This document shows positions 58,041-64,000 of a stretch of 64,000 nucleotides of DNA, piece by piece. Source of the DNA: Paracoccus indicus (lineage in GTDB: Bacteria > Pseudomonadota > Alphaproteobacteria > Rhodobacterales > Rhodobacteraceae); the NCBI RefSeq assembly GCF_003056335.1, contig NZ_PYWA01000004.1, positions 1 through 64,000 on the forward strand, read 5' to 3'. Both the position numbers and the translations under genes were made by a program. Each line of letters opens with the position of its first letter. Position 1 is the stretch's first letter. The notes beneath the pieces are model-generated. The model saw nothing but the letters and a program-made list of their open reading frames with translations. It ran no database searches and was not told the origin of the DNA.

Positions 58041-58382
58041 TCAGGCCAGCGCTTCTGGCGGGTCCCTGACCCGCGTGGTTTGACCGGTCGTCCCAAGGGG
58101 GCCTTGCGGTGGCACAGGGTCGAAGCGTTCCGCCCGCGCGACGGCTTCGGGCACCGCAGGCGGCATAGCACCAAGTGCCGCCATCAGCGACAGTGCCATA
58201 TCGGGACACAGATGGGCCGAGCCCTGCCCGTCCGGCCTTTGCGTCACGACGACGCCATGACCGGTGCAAAGGACGATCTGATCGCCCTGCCGGACCGTCC
58301 CACGCGCCGCGCCAAGACCGACCCCGGTCAACACGACGACCAGGATCAGCAACAGCGAGGAAAGGCGCGACGACAGTGACAT
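58041..58382 (-). CDS. Small exported protein, DUF2946-like
   Basis: 113 residues. A hydrophobic N-terminus (LSSLLLILVVVLTGVGLGAA) is followed by two spaced cysteines (VLCTGHG and HLCPDMA) and a Pro-rich tail. It resembles DUF2946, a family often linked to copper genes, and sits 39 nt before the PCu(A)C gene. AGGA 8 nt before an internal ATG sets the start; two other in-frame ATGs lie within 36 nt upstream. A copper role is inferred from context. Confidence 0.6.
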   Translation of the reverse strand: MSLSSRLSSLLLILVVVLTGVGLGAARGTVRQGDQIVLCTGHGVVVTQRPDGQGSAHLCPDMALSLMAALGAMPPAVPEAVARAERFDPVPPQGPLGTTGQTTRVRDPPEALA

Positions 58383-58444
58383 GACCGGCATCCTAGACGA
58401 TGGCCGAGCCGAGTTCACCTGGAATCACCACCGTCCGGACATGC

Positions 58445-58468
58445 AAAAGCCCCGCACATTGGCGGGGC
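58445..58468 (-). terminator. Rho-independent terminator of rpmB
   Basis: GCCCCGC (58449-58455) pairs with GCGGGGC (58462-58468), 6-nt loop, followed on the minus strand by TTTT. It starts 39 nt beyond the rpmB stop. Confidence 0.8.
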
Positions 58469-58507
58469 CGTGCAGTCACAGGGCCACGAAGGCCCCGCAG
58501 ATCCGGA

Positions 58508-58807
58508 TCAGGCCGAAAGAACGGCGGCGCCGTCCAGCTTGGCGATCTCGCGCTTGATCTTCAGCGCGCGGTCCGACAGCTCGGTGTCCTTGGCTTTCGC
58601 CAGGAAGGCATCCAGACCACCGCGGTGGTCGACCGAACGCAGGGCAGCAGCCGAGATGCGCAGCGAATAGCCGCGGCCCAGCACTTCCGACGTCAGGGTG
58701 ACGTCGTTCAGGTTCGGCAAGAACCGGCGACGGGTGCGGTTCTTGGCATGGCTGACATTGTTACCGGTCATCGGGCCTTTGCCGGTCAGTTCGCAGACGC
58801 GCGACAT
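58508..58807 (-). CDS. rpmB: 50S ribosomal protein L28
   Basis: 99 residues: [33 protein letters not shown] is the L28 signature, with a C-terminal extension typical of alphaproteobacteria. It is a single-gene unit with its own promoter and terminator. The second Cys pair of zinc-type L28 is absent. Confidence 0.97.
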   Translation of the reverse strand: MSRVCELTGKGPMTGNNVSHAKNRTRRRFLPNLNDVTLTSEVLGRGYSLRISAAALRSVDHRGGLDAFLAKAKDTELSDRALKIKREIAKLDGAAVLSA

Positions 58808-58869
58808 GGTGTGTTCCTTTGTCTCAACTACGCGGGCGTTCCCGGCAAGGGGTCCGTCCCAATATGAAA

Positions 58870-58890
58870 GGGCGCCGCGAGGCAGCGCCC
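58870..58890 (-). terminator. Hairpin in the rpmB leader
   Basis: GGGCGC (58870-58875) pairs with GCGCCC (58885-58890), followed on the minus strand by TTTCAT. It lies between the rpmB promoter and start codon, so it is either a leaky terminator of ada read-through or a leader control element. Confidence 0.4.
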
Positions 58891-58907
58891 GGAATTCCGT
58901 TTGCGGG

Positions 58908-58936
58908 TGGTTACAGCCAGACAGGGGGTGCGTCAA
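58908..58936 (-). promoter_or_regulatory. rpmB promoter
   Basis: TTGACG (58931-58936), 17-nt spacer, TAACCA (58908-58913) on the minus strand, 100 nt before rpmB and immediately after the ada stop codon. Confidence 0.65.
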
Positions 58937-58939
58937 CCC

Positions 58940-60019
58940 TTATCGGGCCGTGTCCTGCGAAATCCCCGCCAAATTGCGGTATCCGGCCTCTAGCGCGATC
59001 AGTTTTTCCTTGCGCCACAGACCGCCTGCATAGCCCGTCAGCGTGCCGTCAGCACCGATGACGCGGTGACAGGGCACGACCAGCGCCAGACGGTTCGCCC
59101 CGTTCGCCCCCGCGACGGCCCGAACGGCGCTGGGCTGCCCGATCGCTTGGGCCAGCTGGGCATAGCTGCGGGTCTGGCCTGCTGGGATTCGCTGCAGCTC
59201 CTGCCATACGCGCTGCTGGAACGGGGTTCCCGCCAGCTTCACCGGCACCTGCAACAGCCCCGAACGACCCGCAAAGAAATCACCAAGCGCGGCCTCGGTC
59301 TGCGCGGTGATCTCGGTCCGCCCCAATCCGATGCGCCCGCCCGCCATGGCCGACAGGCGGCGCAGCCCGGCGGGCAGCGCCTTGCGGTCCACGAACTCCA
59401 GCAGATGCAGCGCCTGCGTGTCGGCGATGGCGATCATCCCGCCAAGCGGCGTGTCCAGCCAATCGGCACGCAGGTCGGCATCCGCCGTCATCCGATGCGG
59501 CGCATGGCCGAAAAGCTGCGCAAAGGCCCGGCGAAACCCCGAGGCCGAATCAAATCCCGAATCAAGCTGCGCGTCGATCATGCGTCCTCCCTGGTGCAAT
59601 CTGCCGATGCCTTGGCGCAGCCGTTCGGCGCGGGCCATCTGCAGAAAGCTTTCTCCGAAATGCTGGCGGAACAGCCGCCGCACGGTCGAGGGGTCCAGCC
59701 CCATTTCCGTCAGGCACGCCTCGGACCAGCGGTGGCCGGGGCGCTGCGCCAGCGCGCTCATCAGCTGGCCGATCACCGGATGGGCGTCGGCCTGCGCCCC
59801 CTGCGGCTTGCACCGCAGGCAGGGGCGGAAACCGGCCCGCTGTGCCTCGGCCGCGCTGGCGAACCAGCGGCAGTTCCGTGCCAGCGGCTTGCGCGCCGGA
59901 CAGGTCAGCCGACAGAAGATCCCGGTCGAGGCGACACCCACCAGCGCCACGCCTTCGAAGGCCGGATCACGCGCCAGAAGCGCAGTATAAAGTCGGTCGT
60001 GGTCAGGCAGATCGCGCAT
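58940..60019 (-). CDS. ada: Ada bifunctional DNA methylation-damage sensor/repair protein
   Basis: 359 residues with three domains. The N-terminal zinc domain has C36, C40, C67 and C70; C36 would accept methyl from phosphotriesters and switch the protein to an activator. An AraC-type helix-turn-helix lies at about 85-180. The C-terminal O6-methylguanine-DNA methyltransferase has C317 in the VVPCHRVIG active site. AAAGGAAA precedes the ATG. No adjacent alkB or alkA is seen; it ends just before the rpmB promoter. Confidence 0.93.
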   Translation of the reverse strand: MRDLPDHDRLYTALLARDPAFEGVALVGVASTGIFCRLTCPARKPLARNCRWFASAAEAQRAGFRPCLRCKPQGAQADAHPVIGQLMSALAQRPGHRWSEACLTEMGLDPSTVRRLFRQHFGESFLQMARAERLRQGIGRLHQGGRMIDAQLDSGFDSASGFRRAFAQLFGHAPHRMTADADLRADWLDTPLGGMIAIADTQALHLLEFVDRKALPAGLRRLSAMAGGRIGLGRTEITAQTEAALGDFFAGRSGLLQVPVKLAGTPFQQRVWQELQRIPAGQTRSYAQLAQAIGQPSAVRAVAGANGANRLALVVPCHRVIGADGTLTGYAGGLWRKEKLIALEAGYRNLAGISQDTAR

Positions 60020-60083
60020 GGGGTTTCCTTTCGCCAGCCAGACTACCCGATTCGCCCGAACGGCGGGGCGCGAAATCGGGCAG

Positions 60084-61055
60084 CTATTGCGACGATCCGC
60101 CCAGCCAGTCCAAGACCTGCTGGGCCGCCAAGGCGGGCGGCAGTTGACCCTGTGCCACCTGCTGGCCCAGATCGGCAACCCGCGCCTTGACCTGTGGGCG
60201 GTCCAGTTGCGCCAGCAAACCGGCCTGCAACTCGGCCCGGAACCAGTGGCAGGCCTGTTCGGCGCGGATGCGGTCGTGGTGGCCGTGCTGACGGCGCCAA
60301 TCGACCAGGTGCCGCATCTGGTCCCAAGCCTCGGACAGGCCCAGCCCGGTCGTGGCGGAAACCGGCATCGCCTTGGGAAAACCCTCGGGGTCCTGCGGGC
60401 GCTTGCGCAGCAGCCGCAAGGCGCCCGCGTAATCGGCGACCGTCCGACGGGCGGGCGACAGCAAATCGCCGTCGGCCTTATTGACCAGCACCATGTCGGC
60501 CATCTCCATGATGCCGCGCTTGACGCCCTGCAGTTCGTCCCCTCCGGCGGGCGCCAGCAGCAAGATGAACAGGTCGGACATATCCGCGACCAGGGTTTCT
60601 GATTGGCCGACGCCGACGGTCTCGATCACGATGATGTCGTGTCCCGCAGCCTCGCACAGACGGACGGCCTCGCGCGTGCGCCGCGCAACCCCGCCAAGCT
60701 GCGTGTTCGAGGGCGAGGGCCGGATGAAGGCGCGCGGGTTGCGGGCCAGCGTCTCCATCCGCGTCTTGTCGCCCAGGATCGAGCCCCCCGACCGGGCCGA
60801 GGACGGATCCACCGCCAGCACGGCCACGCGCAGGTCCTGACGGGTCAGATTGGTCCCAAAAGCCTCGATGAAGGTCGATTTGCCGACGCCGGGGGTGCCC
60901 GACAGCCCGATCCGCAGCGCCTGCCGGTCGGGCAGCCGCGCGATCAGGTCCTGTGCCGCCCGGCGGTGATCTTCGCGGGTCGACTCGACCAGGGTGATGG
61001 CCCGCGACAGCGCGCGGCGATCGCCGTCGATCAATGGCTGCAAAAGGTCGTCCAT
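60084..61055 (-). CDS. meaB: Methylmalonyl-CoA mutase-associated GTPase MeaB
   Basis: 323 residues of the ArgK/MeaB family. The P-loop SGTPGVGKST lies at residues 52-61, then DPSSARSGGSILGDKTRM, DIIVIETVGVGQSE and VLVNKADGD. MeaB protects methylmalonyl-CoA mutase and gates B12 loading. No mutase gene is in the window. GGGGGA precedes the ATG; an ATG 18 nt upstream is also possible. It lies 64 nt from the ada start on the same strand. Confidence 0.92.
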   Translation of the reverse strand: MDDLLQPLIDGDRRALSRAITLVESTREDHRRAAQDLIARLPDRQALRIGLSGTPGVGKSTFIEAFGTNLTRQDLRVAVLAVDPSSARSGGSILGDKTRMETLARNPRAFIRPSPSNTQLGGVARRTREAVRLCEAAGHDIIVIETVGVGQSETLVADMSDLFILLLAPAGGDELQGVKRGIMEMADMVLVNKADGDLLSPARRTVADYAGALRLLRKRPQDPEGFPKAMPVSATTGLGLSEAWDQMRHLVDWRRQHGHHDRIRAEQACHWFRAELQAGLLAQLDRPQVKARVADLGQQVAQGQLPPALAAQQVLDWLGGSSQ

Positions 61056-61222
61056 CGGTCCCCCGGTCGGCATGTCACAAGCCCGTGGCAATCTGGACCA
61101 GCCGCCCGCGGGCGGCAATCCCCCCTTGCCAGAAGCGACGCGGAACCGCCCGTGGTATGGAAGTCTTGCTATAAAGAGGTCCACGTCATACCTTTCCGGA
61201 ATGCCAAGAAAAGGAACCGGCA

Positions 61223-61636
61223 ATGTCCGTATTAACCCGGCGAATGACCCTGGCGATGATGACGGCTGTGCTGATGCCCGGCATCGCACGGGCACGCCAG
61301 ACCGCTCCGGACTGGAAGTCCGGATCGCTGCGCCTGATGATGGTATCCGAAAGCGACTGCGAGTTCTGTCGGGAATGGCGCAGCCAGATCGCCCCCGGAT
61401 TTGCCCGTTCGGGCGCCGGACGCAGGGCGCCGCTGTTCGAGGTTGACCTGAACGGTCCCTATCCGGACGGCCTGGCGCTGGCCGGACGTCCGCGCGTGAC
61501 GCCCAGCTTCATCCTGCTGGACCGCGGGTCCGAGCTTGGCCGCATCGAAGGCTATGTCGGGGCGCAGGATTTCTATCCGGTCCTGGAACGGATGATGGCA
61601 GGGGCCGGCGTCGACGTGCCGCGTTGGGGCGCATGA
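61223..61636 (+). CDS. Periplasmic thioredoxin-like protein (SoxS-like)
   Basis: 137 residues. A signal peptide (about 1-25, MSVLTRRMTLAMMTAVLMPG) precedes a thioredoxin fold with active-site C46-x2-C49 (ESDCEFCREW) and cis-Pro in RVTPSFILL. It matches in size and context the SoxS thioredoxin next to the regulator soxR in Paracoccus sulfur-oxidation clusters. Here no sox structural gene follows. It overlaps the next gene by 4 nt (ATGA). A TATAAA is present at 61170 without a good -35. Confidence 0.78.
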   Translation: MSVLTRRMTLAMMTAVLMPGIARARQTAPDWKSGSLRLMMVSESDCEFCREWRSQIAPGFARSGAGRRAPLFEVDLNGPYPDGLALAGRPRVTPSFILLDRGSELGRIEGYVGAQDFYPVLERMMAGAGVDVPRWGA

Positions 61637-62028
61637 CCCAGCCCGCAGCCACGATCACCGCACATGATACCGCCGTCGCTGAGATGGCCCCCCAAGCCGA
61701 CCTGCCCGCGCAGGACGATCGCGATCCCGCACAGGTGGCACGCGACATGCGCGCCCGCGCGGCCGAGGCCAGCGCCCTGATGAAGGCCTTGGCCCATGAA
61801 GGCCGGATGATGATCCTCTGCCATCTGTCCGGCGGGGAAAAGACCGTCTCGCAGCTGGAAAGGCTGCTGGATCAGCGACAGGCCGCCGTCAGCCAGCAGC
61901 TGGCGCGGCTGCGGTCCGAAGGGCTGGTCCAGTCGCGACGCGACGGCAAGGCGCGGCTCTACAGCGTGGCCGACCCTCGCGCCGCCGAGGTGGTGTCGCT
62001 GATGTATCGGTTGTTCTGCGCCGATTAG
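61633..62028 (+). CDS. ArsR-family regulator, SqrR/BigR-like persulfide sensor
   Basis: 131 residues. A disordered 35-residue N-terminus is followed by a winged helix: LMKALAHEGRMMILCHLSGGEKTVSQLERLLDQRQAAVSQQLARLRSEGLVQSR-type DNA-binding block. C63 and C129 are 66 residues apart, the exact spacing of the C41/C107 pair that forms a polysulfide bridge in Rhodobacter capsulatus SqrR. It is expected to repress sulfide-response genes until persulfide releases it. Confidence 0.85.
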   Translation: MTQPAATITAHDTAVAEMAPQADLPAQDDRDPAQVARDMRARAAEASALMKALAHEGRMMILCHLSGGEKTVSQLERLLDQRQAAVSQQLARLRSEGLVQSRRDGKARLYSVADPRAAEVVSLMYRLFCAD

Positions 62029-62119
62029 GGCCATCGTCGCGCCTTCTTAAAGGCAGGCTTTTGTCGGCGCGCCGCTTGGGCTAATCAGGCCACATTCAAA
62101 TTCCGCGAAGGTGGCCGAC

Positions 62120-63412
62120 ATGCATGATATCCGTGCGATCCGAGAAAACCCCGAAGCCTTCGAAGCGGCGCTGAACAAGCGCGGCCTCGAAGGGCTGACC
62201 GCGCAGATCCTGTCGCTGGACAGTGAACGCCGCGCCCGGATCAACGCCGCCGAGACCGCGCAGGCCGAACAGAACAAGGCCAGCAAGGAAGTCGGGGCCG
62301 CCAAGGCCCGCGGGGATGAGGATGAATTCCAGCGCCTGCGCGGATTGGTGGCCGAAAAGAAGGCCGACATCGCCCGGATGCAGGCCGAGGCCGACGATCT
62401 GGACGGACAGCTGCGCGACCTGTTGCTGGGCATTCCGAACCTGCCCCTGGACAGCGTGCCCCTGGGCCGTGACGAGGATGACAACGTCGAGCTGCGCCGT
62501 TGGGGCACGCCCTCCGCGCTGGACTTCAAGCCGGTCGAGCATTTCGAGATCACGGGCGTCGTCCCCGGCATGGACTTCAAGACCGGCGCGAAACTCTCGG
62601 GCAGCCGCTTCGTGGTTCTGAAGGGCGCGGTCGCCCGCCTGCATCGCGCCTTGGCGCAATTCATGCTGGACCTGCATGTCACCAAGCATGGGCTGGAAGA
62701 AACCTGGACGCCTGTTCTGGTCCTGGAAGACATGATGCTGGGCACCGGCCAGCTGCCGAAATTCGGCGAGGACAGCTACAAGACCCGCGAGGGATACTGG
62801 CTGATTCCGACCTCGGAGGTGACGCTGACCAATACCGTCAACGGCGATCTGATGGACCAATCCGCCCTGCCCCGCCGCATGGTCGCCCATAGCCAGTGCT
62901 TCCGTTCCGAGGCGGGCAGCGCGGGTCGCGACACCACCGGCATGCTGCGCCAGCACCAGTTCGAGAAGGTCGAGATGGTCTCGATCACCGACGCCGAGAA
63001 CGGCCTTGCCGAACACGACCGCATGACCCGCTGCGCCGAAGCCGTGCTGGAAGCGCTGGAGCTGCCCTATCGCACCATGGTCCTCTGCACGGGCGACATG
63101 GGCGCAGGCGCGCGCATCACCCACGATCTGGAGGTCTGGCTGCCCGGTCAGGACCGCTATCGCGAGATCTCCAGCGTCAGCTATTGCGGGGATTACCAGG
63201 GCCGCCGCATGAACGCGCGCTATCGCCCCGAGGGCGGCGGCAAGACCGAGTTCGTGCACACGCTGAACGGCTCGGGGCTGGCCGTGGGCCGGACCCTGAT
63301 CGCGGTTCTGGAAAACGGTCAGCAGGCGGATGGATCGGTCGTCCTGCCCGCCGCGCTGCATCCCTACCTGGCCGGTGCCACGACGCTGACCGCCGAGGGC
63401 CTGCTGGCCTGA
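62120..63412 (+). CDS. serS: Seryl-tRNA synthetase
   Basis: 430-residue class II synthetase. An N-terminal antiparallel coiled coil (about 25-105) binds the long arm of tRNA-Ser. Motif 2 is in [15 protein letters not shown] and [12 protein letters not shown], motif 3 in [21 protein letters not shown] about 9 nt before the ATG favours this start over an in-frame GTG 9 nt upstream. Confidence 0.97.
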   Translation: MHDIRAIRENPEAFEAALNKRGLEGLTAQILSLDSERRARINAAETAQAEQNKASKEVGAAKARGDEDEFQRLRGLVAEKKADIARMQAEADDLDGQLRDLLLGIPNLPLDSVPLGRDEDDNVELRRWGTPSALDFKPVEHFEITGVVPGMDFKTGAKLSGSRFVVLKGAVARLHRALAQFMLDLHVTKHGLEETWTPVLVLEDMMLGTGQLPKFGEDSYKTREGYWLIPTSEVTLTNTVNGDLMDQSALPRRMVAHSQCFRSEAGSAGRDTTGMLRQHQFEKVEMVSITDAENGLAEHDRMTRCAEAVLEALELPYRTMVLCTGDMGAGARITHDLEVWLPGQDRYREISSVSYCGDYQGRRMNARYRPEGGGKTEFVHTLNGSGLAVGRTLIAVLENGQQADGSVVLPAALHPYLAGATTLTAEGLLA

Positions 63413-63428
63413 TTGGAACACATGGCAG

Positions 63429-63455
63429 GTGCCGCGCGGCAATAGCGCGCGGCAC
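63429..63455 (+). terminator. Stem-loop after serS
   Basis: A 10-bp GC-rich stem (63429-63438 with 63446-63455), 7-nt loop, 16 nt past the serS stop, followed by GCCACCTTTG. Weak T-run. Confidence 0.5.
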
Positions 63456-63500
63456 GCCACCTTTGTCGCAACTGCACCTTGCCGGGGCGCGTTGAACGAC

Positions 63501-64000
63501 ATGACCCGACCCGGCCCCATCATCCAACTGATCGCCACCGTGATCTTCGTGATCTCGGGGATCGCCTTTGCAAACAAGACCGAGCCGCTGCCCCTGCTGG
63601 TGCTGGACAGCCCGCGGTCCACCGGACCATTGTTGCCGCCACCGCTGCAGATCAATCCCGATGTCGCGCTGATCATCCCGCAAATGTATCTGGACCCCGT
63701 CAACATCCTGATGTGGGGTCTGCTGATCGTCGTCTGGGGAATGCTGCTGCTGGATGGCATCGGACAGGTCATCGACCCCTCGGACGTCAATGGCGCGAGG
63801 CAGGTGCATGGCCCGATTTGGCCCCTGATCACGGCGGCCATGGGGGTCGCGGCAAGCTGGCCCTGGTATTTCGGTCACACGCCCGAACTGGTGGTGATCG
63901 GCACCGGTGCCACCACGATCCTGGCCACGGCTGCCGCGCGGCGATCGGCGGGGCGCAACCGACCCGCCATCAGCTTCTTCGCAGGCTGGGCTGCGGCGGT
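63501..64000 (+). CDS. Hypothetical membrane protein, cut by the right edge
   Basis: 166 complete codons run from an ATG at 63501 to the window end without a stop. Hydrophobic spans lie at about residues 6-24, 78-98, 113-130 and 138-155 (PIIQLIATVIFVISGIAFA first). GGDGIGQ-type or other catalytic motifs are absent. Each membrane segment looks helical with short polar linkers. I do not recognise the family. It is 88 nt downstream of serS. Confidence 0.6.
   Translation, partial: MTRPGPIIQLIATVIFVISGIAFANKTEPLPLLVLDSPRSTGPLLPPPLQINPDVALIIPQMYLDPVNILMWGLLIVVWGMLLLDGIGQVIDPSDVNGARQVHGPIWPLITAAMGVAASWPWYFGHTPELVVIGTGATTILATAAARRSAGRNRPAISFFAGWAAA

Noticed and set aside
62096..63841. Minus-strand 581-codon frame opposite serS
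   Set aside because: Antisense shadow; the 3' part also covers the plus-strand membrane protein, which has clear hydrophobic helices.

Overview
The window is GC-rich chromosomal DNA from an alphaproteobacterium, most likely a Rhodobacteraceae member close to Paracoccus. The evidence is the contiguous tRNA-Trp/secE/nusG/rplKAJL/rpoBC/rpsLG/fusA/tuf block, a mitofilin-like gene between hemD and hemY, a SqrR-type ArsR regulator beside a Sox-type thioredoxin, and alphaproteobacterial EVE, DUF4170 and MrcB_N proteins. The genus is inference. I saw no insertion sequence, prophage, integrase, CRISPR array, toxin-antitoxin pair or defence island. No intergenic stretch exceeds about 265 bases, apart from one of 391 bases (18623-19013) that contains tRNA-Tyr.

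Layout. 1-16615 (minus): transcription and translation super-cluster, from the promoter and tRNA-Trp at the right end to truncated tuf at the left edge. It has an L10-type leader before rplJ, a hairpin before rpoB, a terminator after rpoC, a single glycosyltransferase gene, and a separate promoter for rpsL-rpsG-fusA-tuf. 16677-18622 (minus): CoA-binding protein, secreted YHS protein, rlmB. 18692-20018 (plus): tRNA-Tyr and a glycosyltransferase-like gene. 20052-24018 (minus): aldo/keto reductase overlapping ileS. 24226-29762: a membrane protein (plus), then queF, a TRIC-type channel, rnhA, a GST, ispH and cobQ (minus). 29835-32757 (plus): secG, pyrG and an orphan MrcB_N-domain gene, closed by a 19-bp-stem terminator and followed by tRNA-Thr.

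32987-36802 (minus) holds hemD, alpha-Mic60 and hemY, diverging from tsaD-gpsA-yciI-EVE (plus). DUF4170, a divergent Kdo-transferase-like gene and lpxK (lipid A), a 27-residue predicted membrane peptide with its own promoter, an XpaC-family gene and truA follow. A convergent sugar-phosphate transferase overlaps truA. Then come uspA, an Nfu/tsaB/rimI operon, a four-gene BmpA-type nucleoside ABC transporter coupled to purine nucleoside phosphorylase, convergent mnmH and an L,D-transpeptidase, copA-tesA (plus) against PCu(A)C and a DUF2946-like gene (minus), rpmB, ada, meaB, a SoxS-like thioredoxin with a SqrR-like repressor, serS, and a membrane protein cut by the right edge.

Functionally this is almost all core genome. 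tsaD and tsaB supply t6A synthesis. lpxK and the waaA-like gene act in lipid A/Kdo assembly. The copper genes form an export and periplasmic-handling set. The ABC genes plus PNP form a nucleoside salvage route. Many adjacent genes overlap by 1-17 nt, which points to translational coupling. I found no convincing new multi-gene system. The best leads are the 27-aa ORF, the orphan MrcB_N gene with a possible CTG start, the waaA-like protein lacking expected catalytic acids, and the orphan SqrR/thioredoxin pair.
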